Shown: piece after piece, positions 34,834-43,012 of the stretch
Position numbering within the stretch: position 1 is the stretch's first letter
Layout of the letters: the number at the start of each line of letters is the position of its first letter
Source: Elusimicrobiota bacterium
Lineage (GTDB): Bacteria > Elusimicrobiota > Elusimicrobia > UBA1565 > UBA9628
DNA: 64,000 nucleotides
Assembly (NCBI GenBank): GCA_016218575.1
Contig: JACRDN010000019.1
Location: forward strand, 458,302-522,301
Reading direction: 5' to 3'
Translations under genes and position numbers: made by a program
Notes under the pieces: generated by a model
Told to the model about the DNA's origin: nothing
The model's database searches: none
Seen by the model: the letters and a program-made list of their open reading frames with translations, nothing else

Positions 34834-37245
34834 CTATTGCTTAAACAAGTCCTTTACGTACTCAACGACGCGGGATATCTCATCCGAGGTAAGGATCTTG
34901 CCCCAATGCGGCATCCGTTGCATGGGCCGGCCGTCTAGGACCACGACCCCCATCCCGCCTTCTCTGGCGATTTGGCCGAGTGGTTTTCCGGTGATGCCTT
35001 GGCCGCGGCTTCCGTGGCAGACGGCGCAGTTCAATTTAAACACATCCGCTCCGGTAAGTTTTGAGTCGGCGCGTGCGGGCACCTGACTGGTGTCCGAAGC
35101 AAGCTGGGAAATGCCCACCGTCTTCGTGAAGGAAGTTGCTTTGGGAATCGAGTCTAGACGTAACGGCGTTGAGTCCTCGCCGCCTGCGCGATAAGCGAAA
35201 TTGACTTTCGGGTTCATCACGTGAAGCTCTCCCTGGAGGGATTTGAAAGCCTTGTTGTCCGGACCGCCGATATTGACATAAACCTCATGAGCCGCGATGG
35301 GGGCGATGCCATAGCGGCCGTGCGATTTTCCGACGAAGGGAATGCCATCTTCGTCCTCACCTTCGGTTCCGTAAGTGATCTCCCCGGTTTGATAATTTTC
35401 AGACATCTGGAGCCCTGAGACATCCATGGCCTGAATCCAGAATCGGGTAAACCTCTCCAGCAATGGCCTGATCCTGGATGGTTCCGCGGCAAAGCTCATT
35501 TCGCGGAAGGTTCCAATCGCCGCAGCCACCCCTTTCGGCGTTAAAGTTACCGTGTCATCGCCTAGGCGGGTTCTATAGAGTCCGGACTTTTCATCCCAGA
35601 ACTTTTCGTTCAACCGATTGAAAGTCCGGTAGGCTCCTCTCAAGTATTTATCGTCCTTGGTGGCCTGCCACGCGGCTAAAAGGCCGCGCGTTCCCCAAAA
35701 CAAGGGTTCGCTCAAATCGGCTCCCCCCGCCCCCGCGCGCTCAGGGATTGAGTATTCAGGTTCGAATGAGCCGTCTGTCCCCTCCAGGGTCAGAAGAAAA
35801 TCGGCTTGGGCGATCAATAACTGTTGCGCCTCTTTCCTGAGCCATTGCTCCGTCTTTTCATTTCCAGAGAAGCGGTCGACAACGTCTTTGAGGGCAACAA
35901 GCAATAGGGCCGAATCCTCCATGGAGATGCGATCCCCCGCCCCCGCGCGCGGCGACCAACCCGAAACGAACATTCCATCTTTCTGGTGCATGGTTTTGAT
36001 GTTTTTGATCAAGACGGACGCGAGCCCTAAAGCCACTTGGCCGGAGCCCTTTTCAACCACGCCTTCATCTACGGGAGGATTTGCGGTAAAAGCCCGGTCG
36101 AAGTGTTGGGTCAAGTTGTAGTATTCGGAGCAAAGCCAGAGCCAGCTGGCTTGATCCCAAAGGCGGCTTGTGCCGTCCTTGACATGGAGGGACCATGGCC
36201 TATTGGGCAGGTCGCCAATCATGACTAAGTTAGAGCCGAGGGCGTGGGGTAGATAGCGTAGGCCTTCGGCCGGGTCATATTGGAAGGGCTCGATACCGCC
36301 TAGTCTTCCGCGTTCATCCGAGAATAGAGCAGCCTTCGCTTCAAGCAGCGTGTTGAAGGCGGCCAAGGACAGTACGATTCCACGGAAGCCTTCCTCAGCA
36401 TCGTTACCCAGAAGGTTTGTGTCGCTGAATTCTTCGTTTGAAGCGCCCTTCTTGACATGATCGGAGTGCCAGAAGTACTGGACCCACATGGCTTGTTTGG
36501 CGGCCGCCTGAGCGGTGCCCCCCATATCGATGGTTTTGTCCATCCGGTCGCGGCTCCAACGCGTGTTGAAATAGTCCAGATAATAGGTGGGCATGCCCCA
36601 GTTTCCTTTTTTACCGCTCATCGGGTCGTCAAAGTTGTCGGCTGTGATCACCGGGCCTATGAAATGAGGATCAGCGGAAGTGAAGTTTAAGTAAGTCGGC
36701 GCGGCATCGTCAAAAACGCGCGGCATGCCCGTTCTTTGGTAGTAGAGCGGCATATAGTGGCTCAGCACTACACCCTTGTTGGCCGGCACCCGCTCGCCGC
36801 GGTCGCGCAGCGTGCGGTTGCGGTCGTAGAGCTCTCGGGCTTTGAGCGTCCAATAGGGACCGTGGACCGTGCTGATCCCGGCGTGCGCCCTGCTCGTCGC
36901 CCACTCCAGCGTATAACGCGAATACCAGTAGTTCTCAAGCGCAGTGATCCATTGGAATTGGGGCCAGTGCGCGATTGGAAAGCCGGCCTCGACGGCGTCA
37001 ACGAAGTACTCCATTCCCGAGAGGAACTCCTCGTTGGCAAGATACAAGTTGTCGTTGGTGAAGAACCGTCGGCTCGCAATTTTGCTTTCCAAGGGGCTGC
37101 GATAGGCGGAGAGGTCCGGTTGCGGGGTGCCTTCCTTGATTTCAACTTCCGTTCCGTCCGGCGCGTGGAGATAGACCTTGGCGTTAACAGCGGGCCCATC
37201 GGCTAAGAGAAGGGCAACGATCATAGACATAATGACGGTCTTCAT
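34834..37245 (-). CDS. Secreted alpha/alpha-barrel-like protein fused to cytochrome c
   Basis: An 803-residue exported protein. A signal peptide (residues 1-22) is followed by some 700 residues rich in helix pairs with aromatic clusters (HWPQFQWITALENYWY, WGTRGLLAAWQAT, YLRGAYRTFNRLNEKFWD), reminiscent of six-hairpin alpha/alpha toroid enzymes. A cytochrome c domain closes the protein, with CAVCH at 740-744 and Met near 778 in QRMPHW. GGAGG precedes ATG 37245. It is 29 bp after the outer-membrane barrel gene and surely co-transcribed. I do not recognise the large domain as a named family; a redox enzyme acting on a sugar-like or polymeric substrate is one guess. Confidence 0.7.
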   Translation of the reverse strand: MKTVIMSMIVALLLADGPAVNAKVYLHAPDGTEVEIKEGTPQPDLSAYRSPLESKIASRRFFTNDNLYLANEEFLSGMEYFVDAVEAGFPIAHWPQFQWITALENYWYSRYTLEWATSRAHAGISTVHGPYWTLKARELYDRNRTLRDRGERVPANKGVVLSHYMPLYYQRTGMPRVFDDAAPTYLNFTSADPHFIGPVITADNFDDPMSGKKGNWGMPTYYLDYFNTRWSRDRMDKTIDMGGTAQAAAKQAMWVQYFWHSDHVKKGASNEEFSDTNLLGNDAEEGFRGIVLSLAAFNTLLEAKAALFSDERGRLGGIEPFQYDPAEGLRYLPHALGSNLVMIGDLPNRPWSLHVKDGTSRLWDQASWLWLCSEYYNLTQHFDRAFTANPPVDEGVVEKGSGQVALGLASVLIKNIKTMHQKDGMFVSGWSPRAGAGDRISMEDSALLLVALKDVVDRFSGNEKTEQWLRKEAQQLLIAQADFLLTLEGTDGSFEPEYSIPERAGAGGADLSEPLFWGTRGLLAAWQATKDDKYLRGAYRTFNRLNEKFWDEKSGLYRTRLGDDTVTLTPKGVAAAIGTFREMSFAAEPSRIRPLLERFTRFWIQAMDVSGLQMSENYQTGEITYGTEGEDEDGIPFVGKSHGRYGIAPIAAHEVYVNIGGPDNKAFKSLQGELHVMNPKVNFAYRAGGEDSTPLRLDSIPKATSFTKTVGISQLASDTSQVPARADSKLTGADVFKLNCAVCHGSRGQGITGKPLGQIAREGGMGVVVLDGRPMQRMPHWGKILTSDEISRVVEYVKDLFKQ

Positions 37246-37274
37246 GGTTCCTCCGGAAAAAGTTTGCTTGTTCA

Positions 37275-38648
37275 TTAGAATGTCACCTCCATTGCCAGAC
37301 GGGAAATGAAGGCGGGAGCGGGTCCCAATTCAGGCGTCTTGACTCTGAACATGCCCGTTGCCGTCAGGCGGATCTGAGGGTCAGGGCTAAAAATAAGACT
37401 CGGCGCTATGTAGCCGCTGATGCCGCCCTGGAACGGAGGGCGGTCGATGCGCCGAAAGGTGACGCAGGGGCCGCCCCCGCACACCCCCGGCGTGGGGAAC
37501 GGGTGGATGATCTGGCCATCGTAGTGGTCCGTCTCCTGCCGCTTGCCGAGGAACGTGGTATCGAGCGACAAGTAGTCCTTAAACAGCGGTTTGACGAAGG
37601 ACGCGAAGAACGTCGTCGTGTCGCCGGGGTCGATGCCGTCGTGCTTGGAGACGAACTGATGCGTGGCGCCCAGGTGCGCGGCACTGCGCCCGAGGACGGA
37701 ATCCAGAGGTCCCCAGTCGCCTTGGAGAAATTGCCTGGTGAAGAAGAGGCCCGCGGTGTAACTCACCGCCCCCAGCCCAGGCTGCATGAGCGCCGGCAGG
37801 CGGCCGTCGGGCGAGAACCGGTCGAAGACGTTGTCCGGGCTCAAGGGAAACGGGAACTGCCCGACCTTCATGCCGCAGGGCATCGCGGGCATCGCCATCC
37901 CGAGCATGGGGGCGAAATCGGCCGAGGTGAGAGGGCTCGTCGTGAAGTCGCGTCCTGGGAACATGCAGCTCATATCCGGCATCCGGACCTGGACGCCTTT
38001 GCCGTCATTGGCGAACTTCCGCGCGTTGCTTCCCATCGGGATCGTGAAGCCGCCCATCAGCGCGACGCCGACCGGGAAGTTCGCCTGATCCTGGAGTTTC
38101 TTCTTCAGGAAGATCCCGATGTCGCCGACGTCCTGCGTGGCGCCGTCGCCGAGGACGGTCATGCCTGGTTTGAAGCCCTCGGGATAAGCCTGCCCGCCAA
38201 CGCGGCTGCCGAGCACGGGGATGTTCACCCGAAGCGTGAAGCTGTGAAGGAAACGTCGGTTTAGGTCGAACCCGTACAAGAAGTCGAGATCGCCGAACTG
38301 CCGTGTGACCACCCTGTCCGTCAGATCGATCGGCTCGACCTCGTTGTCATCATAGAAATCGTCGCCGCCGATGCGCGCGAAGCGACCGGAAAGGCCGATA
38401 CGGAACGCATTGGGGGGCAGCGTATAGGCGTCGCCGGCAAACGCGGGCTGCAGGTTCGGGGGTATCCCCTGCTTGATCTGATGCTTGATCTGCGAGCGCT
38501 CATAGCGCAGCCAGTCTTCGCCCCCATAGCCTTGAGCGGTTCCCAGTTTTAGAAAGTCTCGGTAGCCGGTCCCCTCCTGCGCATCTGTCACGCCTCCGAT
38601 AAAAACAGGCAGGATGGCCCAAATTCCTACTGCTATGAGACGCTTCAT
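37275..38648 (-). CDS. Outer-membrane beta-barrel partner of the barrel-cytochrome protein
   Basis: A 457-residue protein with a signal peptide (LIAVGIWAILPVFIGGVTDAQ), amphipathic beta-strand runs and a terminal aromatic residue (LAMEVTF). The fold looks like the 'transporter / phenol-degradation MetA-like' barrels. Two Cys pairs (MPDMSCMFPGRD and MPAMPCGMKVG) and several Met-Pro repeats in loop regions are unusual and might bind metal. GAGAGGTGA provides the ribosome site before ATG 38648. It is the first gene of a two-gene operon with the cytochrome fusion. The exact cargo is unknown. Confidence 0.65.
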   Translation of the reverse strand: MKRLIAVGIWAILPVFIGGVTDAQEGTGYRDFLKLGTAQGYGGEDWLRYERSQIKHQIKQGIPPNLQPAFAGDAYTLPPNAFRIGLSGRFARIGGDDFYDDNEVEPIDLTDRVVTRQFGDLDFLYGFDLNRRFLHSFTLRVNIPVLGSRVGGQAYPEGFKPGMTVLGDGATQDVGDIGIFLKKKLQDQANFPVGVALMGGFTIPMGSNARKFANDGKGVQVRMPDMSCMFPGRDFTTSPLTSADFAPMLGMAMPAMPCGMKVGQFPFPLSPDNVFDRFSPDGRLPALMQPGLGAVSYTAGLFFTRQFLQGDWGPLDSVLGRSAAHLGATHQFVSKHDGIDPGDTTTFFASFVKPLFKDYLSLDTTFLGKRQETDHYDGQIIHPFPTPGVCGGGPCVTFRRIDRPPFQGGISGYIAPSLIFSPDPQIRLTATGMFRVKTPELGPAPAFISRLAMEVTF

Positions 38649-38680
38649 AGAATCACCTCTCTTAATATCCCTGAAATGCA

Positions 38681-38721
38681 AAAAGGCCGATATCCCGTTA
38701 AGGATACCGGCCTCTGTTTTT
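38681..38721 (-). terminator. Rho-independent terminator (both orientations possible)
   Basis: Arms 38684-38695 and 38702-38713 pair with one mismatch around a 6-base loop. AAAAA precedes and CTGTTTTT follows, so the structure has a U-run when read on either strand. On the minus strand it ends the long operon that runs from the flavoprotein reductase to the 78-residue protein. It lies 33 bp before the start of the outer-membrane barrel gene. Confidence 0.75.
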
Positions 38722-38783
38722 CAGCTAGACCGATTAAATCGTCGTTTAAGAGCCCCCGGGATTTTTACCCAAGGGAACGACCG

Positions 38784-39020
38784 CTATTTCATGTCTTTGT
38801 CCACCATTCGTTCCACGACACGTTCACGGTCTTCGATCGTGATATCACAGGATTTGCCGCTGTCGTAGAACATGATCTCCATGCGCGAGCGATGGCCTTG
38901 TGCCGCCAGCTCGCGCGCCTTGCGAAGCTTTTGAATCAGCATCCACTCTTTATAAGTGATGGTCAAATCTTCATGAGAAGAGCTGTTGCCGGCGATTAGA
39001 ACGGCTCTTTCGTTTTTCAT
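38784..39020 (-). CDS. Hypothetical protein, 78 aa
   Basis: A small soluble, charged protein starting MKNERAVLIAGN after a GGGGGATCTC ribosome site. It has a helix EWMLIQKLRKARELAAQGHRSRMEIMF and one Cys (GKSCDITIED). I do not recognise a family. It overlaps the end of the HTH gene by 50 bases in another frame and is followed by the terminator, making it the last gene of the operon. A longer start at 39032 is possible. Confidence 0.5.
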   Translation of the reverse strand: MKNERAVLIAGNSSSHEDLTITYKEWMLIQKLRKARELAAQGHRSRMEIMFYDSGKSCDITIEDRERVVERMVDKDMK

Positions 39021-39462
39021 GAGATCCCCCATGCCATTTCGCAACAATCCCTCCATTGCATGCGGACGCCCGGTTCTTGCGAAGCATCCGTTGGCGCAAC
39101 GGCAGTGAACCAACACTTTTTACAAAGAAAGGGCTCGTCGTGGAAGTATTATTTACATCAAAAAGGTGAATCGCAGTCGGAGTTGTCCTGAGAAGGGCGT
39201 AGACGTGCTTGTTGGAAATATCGAAACGTTTGCTGATTTGGCGTATGGAGGTTCCCTTTCGGCGCAAGGCATGAATATGGGCGACTCGATGAGGACAAGT
39301 TTTGCATGGGTATTGATCGCCTCGTTTCGGAATCCATACGCACTGGCCCCCGAACTGCGCTTGGAATCGGCGAAAGGCCCCAGCCCCAAGAGCCGCCCAC
39401 AGCCACAAGGCCGGATTCCGTCGTGTCGGAGGATTTTTGAAAGGGCAGTCCTTGGGAATCAT
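38971..39462 (-). CDS. Mor-like helix-turn-helix protein
   Basis: A 163-codon frame. Residues 17-75 look like the Mor/C-type transcription activator layout: LWAALGAGAFRRFQAQFGGQCVWIPKRG, then RVAHIHALRRKGTSIRQISKRFDISNKHVYALLR as a resolvase-type helix-turn-helix. CKTC between them may bind metal. The C-terminal 60 residues are Ser/Arg-rich and less convincing, so the true end or a frameshift there is uncertain. There is no strong ribosome site; it lies 11 bp after the DsrE-like gene and is probably read through. A local regulator is inferred. Confidence 0.45.
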   Translation of the reverse strand: MIPKDCPFKNPPTRRNPALWLWAALGAGAFRRFQAQFGGQCVWIPKRGDQYPCKTCPHRVAHIHALRRKGTSIRQISKRFDISNKHVYALLRTTPTAIHLFDVNNTSTTSPFFVKSVGSLPLRQRMLRKNRASACNGGIVAKWHGGSHEKRKSRSNRRQQLFS

Positions 39463-39473
39463 CGTCGGTCACA

Positions 39474-39836
39474 TCATAAAACCAGTAACTGGTAGCCTTC
39501 CGAAACATACTTCGCGATGGACGGGTGGCCCTGGAACTCCGCCTTCATGGGGATAGAGCTCTTCTGAGCCAGGTCTTTCACTCCGAATGCGCCGGCGCAG
39601 AAATCGCAGATCGCGTCTATCGACCCCGTGGCCTGTATTTCCTTGAACAGCGGATGGAGCTTGTGCTCGGGCTTCATCAGTTCGGGCACCCATTCGGTCC
39701 CCGCTCCATCGAAGACGAGCTTGGCCCCGTGCCCTTTCTCCAAGAAGTCCTTGCAGTAGAGTAGCGCGTGATAGGCGCGGGCCAGCCCTTCATGGCTTTC
39801 CTTTCCCGCGTGCAGAACGATAAGGTACTGGCTCAT
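39474..39836 (-). CDS. DsrE-family protein
   Basis: A 120-residue single-domain protein. It begins QYLIVLHAGKESHEGLARAYHALLYCKDF and has AKLVFDGAGTEWV and a Cys pair in AICDFCAGAFG, matching the small DsrE/YchN-like alpha/beta fold. DsrE proteins act in sulfur relay, but this stand-alone type is mostly uncharacterised. The start overlaps the patatin stop as ATGA, so it is translated from the same mRNA. Whether the Cys pair carries sulfur or binds thiophilic metal is not known. Confidence 0.75.
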   Translation of the reverse strand: MSQYLIVLHAGKESHEGLARAYHALLYCKDFLEKGHGAKLVFDGAGTEWVPELMKPEHKLHPLFKEIQATGSIDAICDFCAGAFGVKDLAQKSSIPMKAEFQGHPSIAKYVSEGYQLLVL

Positions 39837-40762
39837 CGTGTCGTCCTCCCTTCAGTGTTCGACGGTCGTTGGGGCGCGGCGCACTCCTGCGGGCGAATAG
39901 GCTCGGGTGAATGGCCATGCGGCGAAAGCTCCGCGGGTATTCCGCGTCGCGACAAGCCGCCATGGCGCAGCCAAAGCCTTGTGGAGGCCTCGGCCCGGCG
40001 GATAAGCTGGGCGGTGCTGGAGAAATCGAAGGGGGTCACTTCCACGGGGCAGAGCGGAGGGACGACGGCGATCTCGACATTGCCGGCGGTTTCCTCAAGG
40101 TCCCGAACGAGGCGGCGATTGATGAGGAGGTTCAAGGCGTGGAGCGCCGTCGCAACGGCCCCGCGCGGAGGCGTCGAGAGCGCGCAGGAGAAGCCGGTCG
40201 AAAGCGCGATCACTTTTGTCGCGCCCAGGGAGACGGCGGTCGAGACCGGCTCATTATTGGATAAGCCGCCGTCGGCGAGGAATCGTCCCTCGTGCAGAAC
40301 CGGCGGGTACAGGGCCGGAATCGCCGCGCTGGCGAGCAAAAGGTCCATCGCGGGCCCTTCCCTGTAGACGCGCTCGGTTCCGTCGATCAGGTCGGTCGCC
40401 ACGACCGCGCAGGTCAGGGCGCACTTTTCGAGCCGGTCGCAAGGCAGCCGCGGCTCCAGGACCCTGCGTAGCAGGGCTGGGTCCGAGACGTGGGAGGAGC
40501 GCCCGGAGAGGCCGAGGAGGGCCTGCACGAGCGGGAAAGGGAACACGTCGCGGCGGGACAAGCCGAACCAGATGCGCTCGATGCGCGCCACACCCGCGGG
40601 CGTCGGGTCGCCCGCGTAGAACATGCCGTTGATCGCGCCGACCGAGGCCCCGACGACCAAGTCCGGGACGACCCCGGCCCGCGCCAGCGCCTTGAGCATC
40701 CCCACCTGTACGGCGCCGAGGCTGCCACCGCCCGCCAAGACGAAGGCCGTGAGCGGTTTCAT
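39833..40762 (-). CDS. Patatin-like phospholipase
   Basis: A 309-residue lipid acyl hydrolase. The oxyanion loop GGGSLGAVQVGML and nucleophile elbow GASVG (residues 41-45) are followed by the catalytic Asp in DGGLSNN near residue 158. RssA/YlbK-type proteins share this form. The start MKPLTAFVLAGGG at 40762 overlaps the redoxin stop as ATGA. A role in handling lipids carrying modified head groups would fit the glycosyltransferase cluster, but that is speculation. Confidence 0.88.
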   Translation of the reverse strand: MKPLTAFVLAGGGSLGAVQVGMLKALARAGVVPDLVVGASVGAINGMFYAGDPTPAGVARIERIWFGLSRRDVFPFPLVQALLGLSGRSSHVSDPALLRRVLEPRLPCDRLEKCALTCAVVATDLIDGTERVYREGPAMDLLLASAAIPALYPPVLHEGRFLADGGLSNNEPVSTAVSLGATKVIALSTGFSCALSTPPRGAVATALHALNLLINRRLVRDLEETAGNVEIAVVPPLCPVEVTPFDFSSTAQLIRRAEASTRLWLRHGGLSRRGIPAELSPHGHSPEPIRPQECAAPQRPSNTEGRTTR

Positions 40763-41280
40763 GACCGCTCCTTGCTCAGCGCGCCTAAAGCCGCGCGGAA
40801 CTCCGCCGGCCGCACGGCCGATAGATGGTGCTTGAAGCGTATCCTGCCGGCGCCGTCCACGACGTAAAGGTTTCGCAGCGGGCATGTCCCGGGCGGGTGC
40901 GTCTGCCCGAGCCGGCGCGCGACGATATCGTCGGGGTCGAGGAGGATCGGAAACCCGCAATTCCGCGCGACCTTCGGCGGCAGAGGATCGTTGATGTCCA
41001 GGATGCTGACGGCTAGGACGCGGAGGCGGCCGCCCGATTCGCGGCGCGCCTCCTCCAGCAGCGGGATGCGAGCCCGGCAGTCATCGCAGAGATTCGTGAG
41101 CCACAACACCGTCAGGCCGCCTGGCTTGCCGTCATAGAGCGAATGAGACTTCCCATCGACATCTTTTAGGGTGAAATCGGGGAAGCACCCTCCCACCTCG
41201 ACGCCGGGGTGAAGCCGCGCCCTCAACGGCCAGAGAGCTCTCCACAGCCAGATTTGCAGGCGGCGGCTTATCGGCTCCAT
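40759..41280 (-). CDS. Redoxin (AhpC/TSA, TlpA-like) domain protein
   Basis: A 173-residue thioredoxin-fold protein. An N-terminal amphipathic or membrane-near helix precedes GGCFPDFTLKDVDGKSHSLYD, the start of the redoxin fold, and the redox site lies in TNLCDDCRARIP. A further Cys in PPGTCPLRNLYVVDGAGRI follows the cis-Pro region. It may reduce peroxides or act as a thiol oxidoreductase. The start MEPISRR overlaps the end of the flavoprotein disulfide reductase gene by 13 bases, which suggests that the two form a redox pair. Confidence 0.8.
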   Translation of the reverse strand: MEPISRRLQIWLWRALWPLRARLHPGVEVGGCFPDFTLKDVDGKSHSLYDGKPGGLTVLWLTNLCDDCRARIPLLEEARRESGGRLRVLAVSILDINDPLPPKVARNCGFPILLDPDDIVARRLGQTHPPGTCPLRNLYVVDGAGRIRFKHHLSAVRPAEFRAALGALSKERS

Positions 41281-42824
41281 CGAAGCCACCCGCCGAGCAC
41301 GTCCTTGACGAAAGGCGTCAGGCGCGTCCGGCTGTAGGCGTCGGCGACCTTCTTGATGCACTCGGCCTGCGTGGGATAGGGATGGATGGTCTGGGCTATG
41401 GTCTTGAGTCCCGCTCCCGGGGTCATGGCCACGGAGATCTCGCTGAGCATCTCTCCGGCGTGCCGGGCCACGATGGTCGCGCCTAGGATATGGTCCGTTC
41501 CCTTGCGCACATGCACTTTGATGAACCCCTCGCTCTCTCCATCCAGGACGGCGCGATCCACGTCACGGAATTCCGAGACGAAGGTCTCGACCGGGATTCC
41601 CTTGTCCTTGGCGTCCTTCTCGTAAAGGCCCACGTGCGCGATCTCGGGATCGGTGTAGGTGCACCAGGGGATGGTCAGCGCGCCGGCCCGCTTGCGCCCC
41701 ATGAACAGCGCGTTCTGGATGGCGATGCGGGCCATGGCGTCGGCCGCGTGCGTGAACTTGTAGGCGGAGCAGACGTCGCCCGCCGCGTAAACCTTGGGAT
41801 TCGAGGTCCGCAGGCGCTCGTCGACCTTGACCCCGGTCTTGTCGTAGCTGATCCCCGCGGTCTCAAGCCCGAGGCCTTCGACGTTCGGCGAGCGCCCCAC
41901 GCCGACGAGCACGGCGTCGAAGGCCGCCTCGCCCGAGGGGCCGTGCTTGGACTTGAACCGCACCACCCTCTCGCCGCCGCGACGCTCGACGCGCTCAATA
42001 TCGACGCAGCACAGAAATTCTACCTTATCCCGGCCCAAAGCCTTGCGGATAAGCTCGGAGGCGTCCAAGTCCTCGCGGGGCAAGACCCCGTGCATCGCCT
42101 CGAACAGGGTCACGTGCGAGCCGAACCGCGCGAAAGCCTGCGCCAGCTCCACGCCGATGGGGCCCGCGCCGATCACGAGGAGGCGTTTCGGGAGCTCGGT
42201 CAGGCTGAACACCGTCTCGTTGGTCAGCGCCTCCGCCTCCCAAAGCCCCGGGATCGGCAGCCTCGCGGCGCGCGCTCCCGTGGCGATCACGGCCTTCGAG
42301 AAGCTCAGGCGCTTGCCGTCAACCTCCAGAGAATCCGGCGACACGAACTTCCCCTGTCCCAGGAAGACATCGACGCCGAGGTTCTTGAACCTCTGGACCG
42401 AATCGTTGGGGCTTAATGCCGCGCGCAAGCGCCGCATCCGCTCCATGACCTTCGGGAAATCTACCGTCGTCCCGGGCGGGACGCGCACCCCATACTCTCC
42501 CGCGTCGCGCACGTCGGCGCAGGCGCGCGCGGCCCGGATGAGGGCCTTGGACGGGACACAGCCCACGTTCAAGCAATCGCCGCCCATCAAGTGCTTCTCG
42601 ACCAGGGCTACCTTCGCGCCCAGCCCGGCGGCCCCGGCGGCCGTCACGAGCCCGGCCGTGCCCGCGCCGATGACGACGAGGTTGTAGCGGTCCGCCGGCT
42701 GCGGGTTGACCCAGGCGGGCGGATGGGCGTTCGCGACGACCGTGCGGTTATGTTCGTCAAAGGGCTCGATGCGCACGGTCTGATCCATAAGCCTCCGGTC
42801 GTTCAACGTCGTGTCCGTCTTCAT
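41268..42824 (-). CDS. MerA-like FAD-dependent disulfide oxidoreductase
   Basis: A 518-residue flavoprotein of the pyridine nucleotide-disulfide family. FAD motif VIGAGTAGLVTAAGAAGLGAKV at 51-72 (read as a GxGxxG block), redox-active pair GGDCLNVGC (C84, C89), NAD(P) motif VIGAGPIGVELAQAF, AAGDVC and the interface TIHPYPTQAE. It resembles mercuric reductase, but has neither an N-terminal HMA domain nor the C-terminal Cys pair that binds Hg. Such proteins recur beside arsenosugar genes with TVP38 and DUF547. GGGAGG precedes the ATG. A candidate ECF promoter lies 33 bp upstream. Confidence 0.88.
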   Translation of the reverse strand: MKTDTTLNDRRLMDQTVRIEPFDEHNRTVVANAHPPAWVNPQPADRYNLVVIGAGTAGLVTAAGAAGLGAKVALVEKHLMGGDCLNVGCVPSKALIRAARACADVRDAGEYGVRVPPGTTVDFPKVMERMRRLRAALSPNDSVQRFKNLGVDVFLGQGKFVSPDSLEVDGKRLSFSKAVIATGARAARLPIPGLWEAEALTNETVFSLTELPKRLLVIGAGPIGVELAQAFARFGSHVTLFEAMHGVLPREDLDASELIRKALGRDKVEFLCCVDIERVERRGGERVVRFKSKHGPSGEAAFDAVLVGVGRSPNVEGLGLETAGISYDKTGVKVDERLRTSNPKVYAAGDVCSAYKFTHAADAMARIAIQNALFMGRKRAGALTIPWCTYTDPEIAHVGLYEKDAKDKGIPVETFVSEFRDVDRAVLDGESEGFIKVHVRKGTDHILGATIVARHAGEMLSEISVAMTPGAGLKTIAQTIHPYPTQAECIKKVADAYSRTRLTPFVKDVLGGWLRWSR

Positions 42825-42850
42825 GCCGTCCTCCCACGCAACGGTGCGGC

Positions 42851-43012
42851 CTAAAAATGAGTAGGGCCATGCCCCGGAAAGTTGCGGCGCCCGCGTTTCC
42901 TTCCTCCGAATCGCGTCCAGCAGACTTCCACGCCGCAGCCGATCAGGGCAAGGCCGATGGCTCCCAGCAGGATGGCGATGGCGAAACGGAGCGTCGGGAT
43001 GCCGAATATCAT
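42851..43012 (-). CDS. Small single-helix membrane protein (53 aa)
   Basis: Starts MIFGIPTLRFAIAILLGAIGLALIGCGVEV, one hydrophobic helix, then a basic tail WTRFGGRKRGRRNFPGHGP. The ATG overlaps the TVP38 stop as ATGA, which argues for translation. Two Cys flank the end of the helix. No family recognised. The stop region overlaps the candidate promoter for the next gene. Confidence 0.55.
   Translation of the reverse strand: MIFGIPTLRFAIAILLGAIGLALIGCGVEVCWTRFGGRKRGRRNFPGHGPTHF
42857..42886 (-). promoter_or_regulatory. Candidate ECF-type promoter, site E (flavoprotein operon)
   Basis: Minus-strand CGCAAC (42886-42881) followed after 18 bp by ACTCAT (42862-42857), with TTTCCGGGG directly after the first part. 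The TTTCCGGGG and CCCTACT flanks match site A (51022-51051) closely. It is 33 bp before the flavoprotein reductase start and inside the end of the small membrane protein gene. Confidence 0.5.

Noticed and set aside
39483-39515. GTAAC-N18-TACTTC on the plus strand resembling the ECF sites
   Set aside because: The second part does not fit and no plus-strand gene follows.
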